Assembly (NCBI GenBank): GCA_023515745.1
Contig: JALECJ010000001.1
Span: forward strand, 310,001 to 374,000
Source of the DNA: Amoeboaphelidium protococcarum
Lineage: Eukaryota > Aphelidiomycota > Aphelidea
Length of the DNA stretch: 64,000 nt
Reading direction: 5' to 3'
The position numbers were made by a program, and so were the translations under genes. Every line of letters begins with the position of its first letter. The stretch's first letter is position 1. Below are positions 23,719 to 35,407 of this stretch, one piece after another. The notes beneath the pieces are model-generated. The model made no database searches and was not told the origin of the DNA. It was given only the letters and a program-made list of their open reading frames with translations.

Positions 23719-26175
23719 TCAAAATTAATTCTCAAGACCAAGAGATTTCAAACTTGATTTGTCATGATACTTTGACAGAACCAGGTCCAACTCATACTTT
23801 ACAAATGGCTTGGCAATAAAGTCGTCAATACCAGATTGTAGAATCGCCTCCTTGTCTCCAGACATACAGTTGGCAGTGCAGGCAATAATGTACGGTCTTT
23901 AAAACAACTGATACGGTAAGTTGACATGAATAGAACGCGCCACTTCCATTCCACTGATTCCCGGCAGTCCAATATCAAGCAAGACAAGATCATATCTCTT
24001 ACTTTTCGCCAACTATAATGCGCTTTCACCATCGTAAGCCATATCGTACTTGTATCCGCTCTTTTACAGCATTTTTGTGATAAGTCTCATGTTGACCATA
24101 TTGTCTTCAACCACTAAAACTGAAGTGTTATCAATCTACTCTTTATCGCTCTGTGATTATCGAGCAGTGATTATTCGCTGAGCTTCACAAAGTCGCACTG
24201 GGATTTAACAAGACACTTTAGATCCTTTCCCATATTTCGATTCAACATCCATCTGGCCACCCAAGCGCGCGACAATCTTCTAGCAAACGACGAGGCCCAG
24301 GCCAACAGTCTATTCGTCTTAGCTTAGATTCATTTCGGCGCATGTATTTATATTATCACTCGCTTCAACGAGCACTCTGTTTATAAGATCTTCGTCCATA
24401 CCGAGACCAGTGTCTGTGACTGTGAGACTAAGGCTGTACTTTTTCTCAGTCTCAGTAACAACTTCAGTTACGATAGCTTTTAAAGCGATTTTACCGGCAT
24501 CAGTAAACTTCAGAGCATTAGACAACAGATTGACAATGATCTACCGAAGCTTTGATTCATCTGATATCAGAAACAGGTACTAGAGTGCCTTTGACGGATC
24601 AGATGCAAACACACATGAGGCACTTAGCTCCATGTCTTTATGGAGATTAATCCTAAACATACGAACTATGGATTCAAACAGCGCCACTAGATCAAACCGA
24701 GTTTCATTTATCACAACATGGCCGTGTCCTCTAGTGTCAATATCGGACTCAATCTTGGCCAATTCCAAGATATCTCCCAGAAGCTCCGCAAGGTAGCCGC
24801 TACTTTCTACAATCTCTTTAACCAATTCCTGCTGGTCTTCGTTCAGCTCAGTGTCCTTCAACAGACACGCATTCCCAAGAATTCCATTTAGCGGAGTTCT
24901 GATCTCATGCGAAGCACTAGTAAAAAAGTTGGATCTTGCGCGTGATGCCCTTTCGCATTGCTACAATGCAAGCTCCAGCTCTTGATTCCTTTTGGTGAGC
25001 TGTTCTTCCATTTCCTGTTCCTAAGTGACATCAACCATGAAACCATAACAAGACGTGGGATTAAGAGAAGCTTTGGACATTCTGTACTTGATAATTATAT
25101 CTTTGCCGTAACCGCTTTTAACCTACATTTTTCGCTCATAGATACCACCATCCAGCAATGCGGTTTTATAACTCTCAACCTGAGCATCTAATTCAGGCAC
25201 ACTTTTCCAGCAGCGAACCCACCCCATGCCAGCCAACTCTTCAAATTTATAGCCCAGCAATTTAAGATAAGCTTCATTTCCCCACAGAAGAGCACCATCT
25301 AAAGTAGTCTCAAGTAGAGCCAGTGGAGATTCATCAACAAGCGCAATAAGACGATTATACTCGTTAAGTAAATCATCATTCTCGACTTCAAAAAACCCGC
25401 CAACATACAAAACACCATGTTAACTCCTCTCATATACTTCCAGTTTCAACTGACAGGAGCGATGATATCCATTCGGCAACGCGAAATTGCAGAATAGATT
25501 CAGTGGAGTATCGAACTCTTGCAGGTTGTGCATAGCTTTCCGATATTAATGTACAAAACCCTTGTCGATCAGCTGCTCTAAATTCTGCAATGATTGAAAA
25601 ACATTACCAGCGTCACAGTATAGATAATCTAAGACCTTGTCATTTCCCCAAGCATACCCAGTCTAGAAGTTCACCTCAAAATAGCCGCCCTAAGAAAATG
25701 CTTCCACCCTTGCAAGTCTGTCATGGTTACGACGGAGATCAGTCGCGTCACAAATTTAGTATTAAAAACAAAGCGAAGTAACACCTTACGCAAAAATATC
25801 AGCAATTTTCTTCATGGTGATGATCCAAAACATATTCCGACTGTCCGTCCAGGTTTCGATTTACATCTCGCCGTGATGATTCACACTGGCGGCCCTGCGC
25901 AAAATTCGGATAAGCTTTGGCTTCGAAATATGAGTCAGCAGCCCGTGGGGATCCCTTCCACTGGTACCGCTTGTAATAGCCGTGTCATCGGCTTTAGCAT
26001 ACGAAACACTATCATACCATTTCAAATCCTCAACATTTAATACCTCCGCACTATTGTTGTCATTCTATGGTGAAGATGTCAATGTCAGATATCCAGATGA
26101 TTCATAATGGAAAGACTCTTCGGCAGAAACCAAGCACCTTATCTCAAATGAATCTTGATTCACTTCAATCATCAT
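23719..26175 (-). CDS. Hybrid sensor histidine kinase with PAS domains and receiver
   Basis: Cytosolic two-component sensor of the fungal hybrid type, 818 residues from the chosen Met. Two to three PAS folds occupy residues ~60-400 (DPHGLLTHISKPKLIRIL, NDKVLDYLY, ALLWGNEAYLKLLGY). The dimerisation/phosphoacceptor motif SHEIRTPLNGI has His near residue 423. The ATPase domain has the N box NLLSNALKF, G1 DTGLGM and G2 TVGLGL. A C-terminal receiver contains VVEDNMVN, the phospho-acceptor Asp in VLLDIGLPG near residue 734 and the conserved Lys in AKPF. No transmembrane segment is seen. The frame remains open upstream to about 26345 without a Met, so a further 5' exon is possible. Confidence 0.9.
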
Positions 26176-26615
26176 CAATACTCTAATTTCTACAGCAATG
26201 TGTGCTAAATTAGCGAATCCTATCAGTAATTGTATACGAATAAGCAGATTATCGAATGTTGTGTCTCTTATCAGTTTGCAAATGACAGCGGTGGTCGCTT
26301 CGGTTTGTGTGCGATCAACCAAATGATGATGTTCAGGAGATCAGCCGGTCCCAGAATCTGTAAATTTTGTAACTTCACTTGTAAACGAGCTAAAAGATTG
26401 CTGAAAATTGGAAGGTCTATTAAATTGCTTGAATAGACATCGCTGATATTAGTTTAAAGTCTAAATTCTTTTGTCTGACAAATTAATTGGCGGTTAAAGT
26501 TTACAGACCAGGGGCCAGATCAGATCGATCGTTCCCTGGTCCGCGAGACTCACAGCGATGACAAGCGGCCGGTCCAAAAAGTCTGAGAAACGAAAATTCG
26601 GTCACATCAAACAGA
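26176..26615. other. Region between the histidine kinase and URA3
   Basis: 440 bp. It may contain a short first exon of the histidine kinase (a Met at 26440 starts MSIQAIQQ), but no donor/acceptor pair like the other introns joins it. An 8-bp inverted repeat, GACCAGGG (26506-26513) and CCCTGGTC (26534-26541), lies near the 3' end of URA3. Confidence 0.35.
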
Positions 26616-27545
26616 TCACTTCATTGTATTTGAGCCACCAACTCTGTTCAAATAACACTGCCAAGCTATGGTATTATATTACGCTGCTCTTTCTTTAATC
26701 TTTTCATACTCGGACATCTTCTCATCCTCTGAGGTCATATCTTGAATGCGCCCAATAATCCCTCTACCCACGATAATAAGATCACTCTTTAACTCATTGA
26801 TTACGTTTTCAGGAGTGTTGTACTATTAGCCCAATTTGTCATTGGAGGCCTAAATTTAGACTCCAGGAGTCATTACGATCATGTCTACAAACTGCTCATC
26901 AATCTGCTGAGGGCGAGCACCTGCTATGAATCCAATTATAAAGTCTGATCTTTTGCACGCCATCTCAACACACTTCTCAGAGTAGACACCATTAGCCAGA
27001 GATCCCTTTGAACTCATTTGAGATATCATTAAACATCCGCGCAGATTTTCACCATTTTCAGATGTTGATGACTATAAGGCTGTTTTGAGACCATCTACAA
27101 TTCCATCTCCAGGTACACCGTGAACGTTAATTATGTGAGCCCAAGAGCTGATTCTGTAAATTCCATAGCCATACTACATCTTTACCGTGTTTCCAATGTC
27201 TGCAAACTTGCGATCTTCGAAAATGTAAAACTAATGCTTCTATGCCAGCGCGTTAAGCTTATCAATGAAGGAGTTATGGTTCAAAGAGTCCCATTGTGGA
27301 AAATCCTCAACGATATCAATGTGCAATTTCACCAGAACCACATAAGGACCAACAATGTCCGCAATCCTGAGGATATCTGCGCACCTAGTCACGTCCAAAG
27401 ATACGCATAAATTGCTCTTCTTCTGCTCCATCAATTTCAAAAGCGCAATTGCCAGCTTAACCGCTCCATTTTACGGGATTTTATCTAGCAGTGGCTACCA
27501 ATACTTGTCAATTCTTTGTGAAAATGTTAAATTTGCAAAGCCCAT
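26616..27545 (-). CDS. URA3: Orotidine-5'-phosphate decarboxylase
   Basis: Last step of de novo UMP synthesis. 309 residues, single exon, stand-alone fungal type. [15 protein letters not shown], then the catalytic Lys/Asp block [10 protein letters not shown], then [25 protein letters not shown], and VMTPGVQIQ are visible. The C-terminus runs through an in-frame TAA (26679-26681) into [13 protein letters not shown], which corresponds to the conserved C-terminal helix of fungal Ura3 (AGWEAYL-type). This is strong internal evidence that UAA is sense. The gene is 49 bp downstream of pantothenate synthetase, same strand. Confidence 0.95.
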
Positions 27546-27594
27546 AATATTTAAATTAGAAAAGAACTTTATACTGAATATTGTTTATTGAAAT

Positions 27595-28488
27595 TCAGAC
27601 CCGCTGAAGAATCAAATTGTCAATTAGACGCGTCTGGCCGAGCTTTATTGCGCCACTCAAGACGTAACGCTCACCGCTGATCAAATTTTAGGTAACGCTC
27701 TAAAGAGTATCAGCATTAGAGAGATTAACATACTAAATCTCAATTCCAGACTAAGATTGAAGATACTTCTACACAACAGCAAGTAAATCACTGGTACTAG
27801 ATGCCCCATTCATGAAAGCTTCCTGACCAGAGATTAAGGCACGATACAGAACGGGGGCAATTTTACGCTCCTCTGCACTGAGATACTTGTTACGGGAAGA
27901 CATTGCGAGTCCATCCTGCTCTCTCTCAGTCTCAACACAATTCACCTTAATCTTATCATCTAGTAACAAGTCGCGCACCATATTCTTAACCACTAGGTAT
28001 TGCTGATAATCTTTCTGGCCAAGATACAGATTGTCTGGTTAATCAACAGCATTGAGTAACTTCATGACAACAGTAGCAACTCCGCGGAAAAAGTGCGGCC
28101 TCACAGCTCCCTCTTGACCATCTTGGACACCCAAAACTTCAATAAAGGTGCCAACTTGTTCTTGTCGCCGAAGAGAGATGCCTGAAGGATAAATGTCAGT
28201 GACCGGAGGGATCAACACTAAATCACAGCCAGCCTTCTGCAACATTGCGAGATCGGTGTCCAACGTTCGCGGATACTTATCCAAGTCTTCATGAGGAGCA
28301 AATTGTGAAGGATTCACAAATATAGAACTGATGGTGATGTCATTCTCCCCGCGGCTTTTATTGATCAGTTTGATGTGACCCTGGTGAAGGGCGCCCATTG
28401 TGGGGGCAAATCCACGTCTCTTTGTGCGTTACGGATCCATCCTCTTCAAGTACCCTCTGAGCTCTGTCACTGATCTTGCAGCGATCAT
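27595..28488 (-). CDS. PAN6: Pantothenate synthetase
   Basis: Condenses pantoate and beta-alanine with ATP to pantothenate, the CoA precursor. 297 residues. ATP-binding motif [12 protein letters not shown] (HxGH) near residue 31; [28 protein letters not shown]; and the second signature [13 protein letters not shown] are all present. The length and single-domain structure match bacterial PanC and fungal Pan6. Start Met 28486-28488 places 30 residues before the HIGH-like motif, as usual. Presence implies the organism makes pantothenate rather than taking it all from its host or food. Confidence 0.95.
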
Positions 28489-28937
28489 TTAGCTTTAAAA
28501 GCTCTATTAATGTGTAAATAACAGTTGTCTGAACTAGATCGACATTTCAAACTGTTAAGGATGGTAAGGTCAATCAATCGTACTGTACATAAGTGATCAC
28601 AAGGACGAGAGAAAAGTTTAAGCGACTCTCAAAAGAGAAACAAAGTGTTGACGTAATTGCTATAAGTATCACACTTTTCCAAAATTACAAAGCACTTGTG
28701 ATGGCTAATTTGTTGAATAATACAGTAAAAAAAGATGTGATTTGTCAACAGGGTGAGTGTATTTTTAGCAACATCAGCCTTCATACCTCCTAAGAGTGTT
28801 GCTATATTTAGAACGATTTACTCACGCGCGATCAGCTACTAAAACGCCTCAATTTTATCTTTCCTCTTTCGTTTCTGAAATTGCATCACTTAGAGAAATT
28901 TAATTAATATACCACTCTTATAAATCCTTCTGAGTCC
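28489..28937. promoter_or_regulatory. Divergent promoter region, PAN6 / GH5
   Basis: 449 bp between divergent starts. A plus-strand frame at 28593-28800 lacks a proper start and has no protein features. No RNA gene seen. Confidence 0.3.
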
Positions 28938-30365
28938 ATGTACTTTACAACTCTATTTCTGTCAATCTTCTATCTGGTATATCAAGCGGGCAAAGGCACA
29001 TTTAGAGATTCAGTGTTTAAGCCTTTTGCCCATGACACATTACTGCAGTCTGAAGACGTAGACTCTGGCGCGCCCCTTCGAGCCCTGGATGACGTGTAAA
29101 TGCCAATGACCACGCAAGGTCGCTGGATAATAGATTAGACTGGTAAACGCGTCAAATTGGCCTGTGTTAATTTTGCAAGTCATATGGAGGCTCTGATTCC
29201 AGAGGGCATGGGAGACCAGCCGCTGCATGTACTGATTGAGAAAATGACAGAGATGGGCTTTAATTGCGTCAGATTCACAATGAGTGTGGAGATGATTGAG
29301 AAATTCGATCATCCTATTGATGTGCGCTTGTAGAAATATGTCTCTTAATAGACTCGTGAGAAACTGTATCAATCGCATCCAGAGTTTGTGAACGCGACTG
29401 TTTATGATGTATTTAAGGCGACCATGGATTTACTGAAATAGAACAATCTGATGGTAGTGCTGGATAATCACGTCAGCCGCGCTACTTGGTGCTGTGGTCT
29501 CTTGGATGATAATCGTTGGTGGGACCGTGAATCTTTGAATCTGATTTAATCCTCCTCCGCACCTTCCACCAGTATCAAATCTCGATTCTCTTTATAAGGC
29601 AATCCTGAGTAAGAGGTAATGTTTCCAGCTAATCCTTGGCTTCTATCACTTATCCAAATGGCTGAAGAGGCATCACGTCCTGAATGGAACCATATCATTG
29701 GTATTGGTCTGAGAAATGAGGTGCATTCATTTAAATTTGGAAAATCGTAAGAAGAGGATTGGTTCAAGTATATGAGGTTAGCTGCGTAGGCTGTTCATCA
29801 AGTCAATCCTGATTTGCTTATAGTTGTCGGTGGATTGTCATCTGCATCATACCTTAAAAATTTGAAGGACTAGGCGTTATTCACAATTGACAATCCGATC
29901 AGGAAGTAGATAGTTTATGAGTTTCATTATTACAACTAGATTTACATATATCCACTATGGAGGTTGTTTGGCTATAAACTCACGTGTCATTACATGCACT
30001 GGTTCTTGAACAGTCGTGTTGGCTTCATTATTGATGAACCAAATGATCAGTATACCAATCCTATTTGGCTGTCTGAGTTTGGCGTTCATGTTGAAAAATT
30101 GGATATTAACAAGCCCAATTCTCCAGATATTTCTTGGTTAAAGTGTCTCTCTGGCTGGATGAATGAACGCGACGTTGATTTCGGTTATTGGGTATTAAAT
30201 GGACACTATTACGTTAGAGAAGACAAGCTAGATTTTGAAGAATAGTGGGGTCTGTTGAATAGTCCTCATGATGCACACCGAAATGTGGATCTACTTCGTA
30301 TATTACAGTCTTTTATGCGGATTAATCAAGGACCTGGTCTCAACAATGTAACTGTTTAAGCGTGA
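28938..30365 (+). CDS. Secreted glycoside hydrolase, GH5 cellulase-like
   Basis: A 475-residue TIM-barrel hydrolase. The N-terminus MYFTTLFLSIFYLVYQAGKG is a signal peptide. Barrel marks include the substrate-site VNFASHMEAL, FNCVRFTMS, VVLDNHVS, the acid/base Glu in IGIGLRNEVHSF (about residue 257), and the nucleophile Glu in WLSEFGVH (about residue 380), then DFGYWVLNGHYY. These positions follow the GH5 clan-A layout. Substrate cannot be told from sequence; GH5 members cut cellulose, beta-glucan or mannan. In a predator or parasite of algae, host wall digestion is a reasonable guess. Ends NNVTVQA at TGA 30363-30365. Confidence 0.9.
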
Positions 30366-30999
30366 ATTGAATATGTGAGTTTGTATATTGATTGGTAGTA
30401 ACTTGATTTGTACTTATTCGTCTCTTCATTACTTTTTAATGTCATAAAATACCGTGATGAGCGCTGTTAGTAGAACTTCTTTCCAAAGCACTTCATTCTC
30501 GCGTTGAGTCATGTTAACCAGGGACGCGTTCTCAAGACTATGAAGATTTTCTGAAACCAACTATATACATACCGGCCATACACCCCTGCCCAATCTGACA
30601 CTGTAATCAATATGGTATTAGTACTCCTTGATATATCTTTGGAGTTTTATAGCACATTAATCTCACACTATCATGGACGAACTTCTATTGAGCTTCCATC
30701 GCTAAATGTACCTGGAACGCGATTATTTTGTACTTACAGCGCGTTGAATCTGTCACCATGTGTCCAGCTGTGGATTCTGCAGAGGACTTTTAAAAATGAA
30801 TGCTTAAAGAGAGTTCAATGAAGTTTATGATATTGGTGGAGGTACTCCCACTGTATATATATGGTCTTTGAAGCAGATGTCTCGGCAGATACAATTTTTG
30901 AAACCCATCATAGCAAAGCTTTATTCATTCATGTTTGGGATCGTTTCATTCTTTCTTTCTACACGAAGCAACGCGCTATCTCATTTTACAACACTGAAA
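30366..30999. other. Gap without a supported gene
   Basis: 634 bp. A plus-strand frame (30612-30824) and a minus-strand fragment ending at TGA 30426-30428 compete here; neither has a recognised family. The last part, with TATATATATGG near 30855 and a pyrimidine-rich run near 30950, looks like the promoter of the next gene. Confidence 0.4.
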
Positions 31000-31659
31000 A
31001 TGGCTGAAAATCTACCAGTGCGCTATACCTCTAATATTCCTGCTTTGAACATTGATGGAGTAGATGCTGCAAATCCCATAGTGTAGGGAGATGTTGTTCA
31101 AACTCAGGACGCCATTGATGCCTCCAATGATGTGAAAGCCGTGAAATTGAAGAGACACATGGGAGAAGTTGATGAAAACGCGGTCATTTAGTCCAAAGTA
31201 CGAGCCCATTTAGTTGAGCATGAAGTTGCAAGAATGCTATATCCTGCTGCGAATCCCAATGTTGCCATAGCTCCAGAGTGGGCCGTCCCTTTACTGTAAT
31301 TGCCTCGTCAAATGCAAGCCGTCTAGGAATAAGTCCAAGTATCTGAAACGAATTTGAAACGTTAAATCGGCGAAGTGATCATTTCTCAGAAACAGCTCAC
31401 GAATAGTACGCGCGGTGATGGAGCTTTAGTTGCGTTTGTTGAAGTTCCAAAAGTGGATGCAGCTAATGAAAACGCTTTGGTAGTCCCATCTCAACGCAAT
31501 CTCCGTGCGATTACTAGCTTAGCTATGGTAAATTTTTTGAGGCGTGATGCACTTATCGCGTATTTGGACTTTTATGGAATTCCCGTACCGAATCAGGGCA
31601 CTGTTATCTAATTCAAGAGAATGCTGCTATCTCATGTTGGTAGTTCTGTCTCATTATGA
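31000..31659 (+). CDS. Mug135-like C-terminal domain protein (tentative)
   Basis: A 219-residue protein starting MAENLPVRYTSNIPALN. The middle is rich in Gln, Val and Ala and may form a coiled segment (RQMQAVQEQVQVSETNLKRQ). The C-terminal part, FVEVPKVDAANENALVVPSQRNLRAI followed by LRRDALIAYLDFYGIPVP, resembles the Mug135-like C-terminal domain known mainly from Basidiomycota and a fission yeast meiotic gene. The resemblance is from memory and modest. Upstream in-frame Met codons exist near 30874 and 30931, but the 31000 Met follows a promoter-like stretch. Function unknown. Confidence 0.6.
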
Positions 31660-32055
31660 GGTTCCTCTCATCCTATCTCTCACTCTCTCATACGACTCAT
31701 AATCAGTCATACTGTATAATCAAATCAAAAAAATTAAAAGCCATCTATTGCCCTTTGATTCGACTTACTATCTAATGATTAGCAACTATTGATTATTACA
31801 AAAATTCTACAAAGTGATGGCTCTCACAACAGCCATACGATGAAAAGATAAGCAGCAGCTGCACTTGATCAAGATGAAGGAGATACACAGAGAGAGAGTT
31901 TCGGTTACCGAAACGATCGCGAGAAAATTCATCAATTTCTCTCCTTTGCCTTTATTGTTCCTTCCTCTCACGCAAATTTCAATATTCTGAATTTTATTCC
32001 CTGTTGCTTGTGGAATATGCTATCGTCTCACTTACCTGGAAATAATAATTTAAGT
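31660..32055. promoter_or_regulatory. Promoter region of importin gene
   Basis: 396 bp. Contains CT-rich runs, an AG-repeat and the near-perfect palindrome at 31898-31914 listed separately. No coding frame was recognised. Confidence 0.4.
31898..31914. promoter_or_regulatory. 17-bp palindrome, candidate regulator site
   Basis: GTTTCGGT and ACCGAAAC are perfect reverse complements separated by one T. It lies about 140 bp before the importin start, following a GAGAGAGAG run. Dyad symmetry of this size in a promoter suggests a dimeric protein site; the factor is unknown. Confidence 0.5.
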
Positions 32056-35000
32056 ATGCAACATTCAGTGGCTTAGTTATTTTAGCTTAGTATATCACCG
32101 TAGAATTAGGAGAGAATCCAGGCGGAGATTCAGTTGAAAGAATGCTCTTAGTAATCTGGATTTCCATCCCAAGTCTTGTAGTTGATATCTTAGAGTGACT
32201 TGGATTTTGGGACGCGTTAGTCGGCTGCTGTCTGGTTCAAAAATTGGGTGAAGAAATGCTGGGATTTGGCTGGGGATTAGCCAGGTTAGTTTGATAATGA
32301 CAAGTAGATTATCAAGGAGTCCTTATTGAATGTGATTGTTCAGTCTCCTCCTCAGATGCAAAGTTAATTGTGTCAGGCTCTTGGCTTTATTGTGGAGGAA
32401 GATTATCCCGAGAAGTATGATGTTCTATTGCATCAGGCTGGCAGTTTATTGATGAATAATGCATCGGATTAGCGATGTGTTCACGCGGCTCTTCTTGCCA
32501 TTCAATAGATTGCTCGCAAATATCGCTGGTGTAGTAAGGAGAAGCGTTTCCCTTTGAACTAGCTGGTCAAGACTGCATTCTAGCCTTTGCTGTAATTGGC
32601 ACAATAGCTAGTTGGCCAGTAGAGTACCGAAGCGGCTGTCATGCTAAAGATTGTGCTCAAGACTTATTTCATGGCAATTTAGTATGATTATCCAAAGGCA
32701 TTACAAGAAGATCAATCCATTTCTTAGTGGCTCACTTTATTCATTACCGTGATTGATAAGTAAATTCCACCACCTGGCAGTAATGATAAAGAAGATTTGA
32801 GACAGTATCCTTGGTTCAAGGCTCAGAAATGGGCGTATCATTGTATATCAAAGATCTACTCTAGGTATTGTAATGTCATGCCTTCATCGCATACTGATAA
32901 CAAGGCGTATCGCGCTTTTAGCAAAAGATTGATGGAGAAGTATGTACCTGGGATGATACAGGCTGTTATCAAGCAAGCCTTTGCAATGACCCCTCATTTC
33001 AATGTTCCTGATCGAATTCTGTTTTTGGTGCTCAATCTACTGGCTGATTGCATAAAACCAGCAACAACGTGGAATATTCTCAAAGACAGCGTGGATCGTC
33101 TGATGACTGAATTTGTTTTCCCTCAGACGTGCTTTAAATCCTCAGACGCTGAGCTACTTGAAGACGAGCCTGTGGAATTTATCACCAAAAAGCTTGATGC
33201 CATGGAGGATTATAATAATCCATCTAATGCTGCGGTGTAGTTCATTGCCAGTCTATGCAAAGACCGCAAACAGATCTTCCCATCCGTTTTGCAATTTATC
33301 GATCATATTCTAAGTAACTAGGCTGGTGCATCCCAACAGATTTATGGTGCGTTGGCAATACTTGCGGCGTTGAACAAGCTATTACTGACAAAAAAGTCGC
33401 CTGTACCTGCTGATTAGTTGTCCCAAGTATTGTCTTCTTTTGTTGTTCCCCTACTGGAGTCTAATGAGGTTCATTTGAAGCTACAGGCGGCGTCAGTGCT
33501 TAGAGATTTTGCAGAGGTGGATCAGAATGAAGTGCTTAAGATTGTGGCACCTGGTTAGAGCGAGTTGAGTGGTTGGTTCTTGATCCTACAAAAGGCTGTA
33601 CATTTGATGGATCAACAGTAGGCTTTGCCGGTACGTGTTTGTGCGTCCCTCCTCATGGGAATGACTATTGAGCGCGGGGATGTACGTGACCACGCCGCGC
33701 AATTTGTGGGACACATCATGCAATCCTTACTGTAGCTGACTAACGAGGTTGATCTTGAGGTGCTGACTGCCATTCTTGAGAGATTGGTGGAGATTTATCC
33801 TGAACAGGTGACTCCGTTCTCTGTTCAACTGTGCCAATAGCTGTCTTAAACTTTTATCCGTATGATGGAAGAGACGATGCAAGAACGTGAGGCATCAGCT
33901 GGCAAAGAGGACGATGATAAGGATTTCCTGACTGATATGTTCTCTGAGCGTGTGATGGCAGCTATGGGTGTACTTAAGACCATCTCCACCCTGGTGCTAT
34001 CTGTTCAGATTAAGCAGGAAGATGCGCAATTGCATGAAAAGTAGTTGTAGCTACTGAACAGCCTGGAGCTGGCATGTATTCCATGTCTGGCATTCGTTTT
34101 GCAAAAGGAGGTTGTGGAAATGTATGACGACGCGTTTGAATTATTTGACTCTCTGCAGTACTAGTAGAAATCGATATCGTAGAATTTGTGGTAGTTATTT
34201 GATGGTGTGGTTGGTGTTTTGAAACTCTCTGGCTCAGATTTTAGTGAAGAGATCTATCCAGTGTTGGACAATTACGTATCGTATGGTAGTAGTGTTGTGA
34301 TGTCCCATCCTCAGCTACAGGAGCAATTGGTAGATTTGGGTCAATTTATGATCACTCAACTAGATATGGAAGATGAACGTGTGCATGGCTTTAGACTATT
34401 CGAGTCTTTGTTGATGCATTGTCGCGGTGCTCTGGACCGTTTTGTGCCTTAAATCCTGTAGTTGTCATTCCAACAATTGAGCAATCCTTGCGGACTAGCT
34501 TATAAGATTCACGCATTGGAAGGTGTAGTCAACTGCTTGTGGTATAATCCGCAGTTGACTACACAATTATTGGCTCAAGAGAATCAGGTGTAAAATTTCT
34601 TGCAGTTGTGGATCCAGATGGGCGGTAAACTGACGCGTGTTCATGATAAGAAGCTCACCATCATGTCTTTGTTGGAGTGCTTGAATAACCCGGTCAGCTG
34701 TCAAGTGTTGTGCTCTAACGCATAGATATCTAGCTAGTTGATGAAGTTGTTGTTGTAGTGCTTCAAGACTTTGCCAGAGGCTTTGAAATTAAGACAATAA
34801 CTGGAGGATGAGTTTGTGAATGACGGCGGATATGACTAAGATTATTCGGAAGGTGACGATGACGAAGATGATGAGGATGATGCAGATTTCCATCCTTAAT
34901 CAGAATATGTTGACTTTGATGAAGATGGCGATGTGGATGACGAGGATGGATCGAATTACCTTTAGTACTTAGCACAGAAACAAGCTGGTGATAACGATCT

Positions 35001-35238
35001 TGATGATTTGGATGAGGATTGGAGCTAGTAGCTGGGTGAAGACGCGTTCTTTTCTACCCCTCTGGATGATGTGAATGTGCATGAGAAGTTTAAGAATACC
35101 ATGCTCACTCTATCATCATCATAATCTGGTTAGTAGTAATAGTACTATGCAGCAATGACTTCCGCTCTCACCGCTGAAGAGTAGTAGCTGGCTCAACAGA
35201 TCATCAACATTGCAAACGGAGTAGAACAGCAATCGTGA
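32056..35238 (+). CDS. Importin-7/8-type karyopherin beta (Nmd5/Sxm1 family)
   Basis: Nuclear import receptor of 1060 residues built from HEAT-type helices. The N-terminal importin domain is visible as AQLFQLSISPQNQERIQAEIQLKE, RQSAAVWFKNWVKKCW and RCVHAALLAIQQIARKYRW. Along the chain LRDFAEVDQN, ERGDVRDHAAQFVGHI and MDEFRLFESLL-like segments continue the repeat pattern. The C-terminus has a long acidic stretch (EGDDDEDDEDDADF), as in importin-7/Nmd5 proteins that carry ribosomal proteins and histones. More than a hundred Gln codons, many UAR, lie in conserved helices. The Met at 32056 precedes the first importin helix by five residues. Confidence 0.9.
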
Positions 35239-35407
35239 CATTTTTAAAAAGAGAAATAAATATATATTTTAAAAGATAAATTTCAATCGAGTATTTTTTA
35301 AATCGATTGTAATGAGTTTAAAAACTTGTTTTGAGTTCCGATTGCCATACCTTTTTACTGAGGAGTTGATCATTTATACCGCATTACAGCTAAAAGAAGA
35401 AGGCTTA

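Noticed and set aside
26290-26525. Leu-rich minus-strand frame upstream of the histidine kinase
   Set aside because: It looks protein-like (helical, Leu-rich) but has no Met after its upstream TGA and cannot be joined to the kinase frame by a GT-AG pair similar to the known introns.
30426-30760. Small minus-strand gene with a 137-nt intron
   Set aside because: Joining a GTAAGT donor at 30737 to an acceptor at 30601 gives a coherent helical C-terminus, but no Met or first exon was found, the acceptor is TACAG rather than TGTAG and the intron is longer than all others. Not enough to call.
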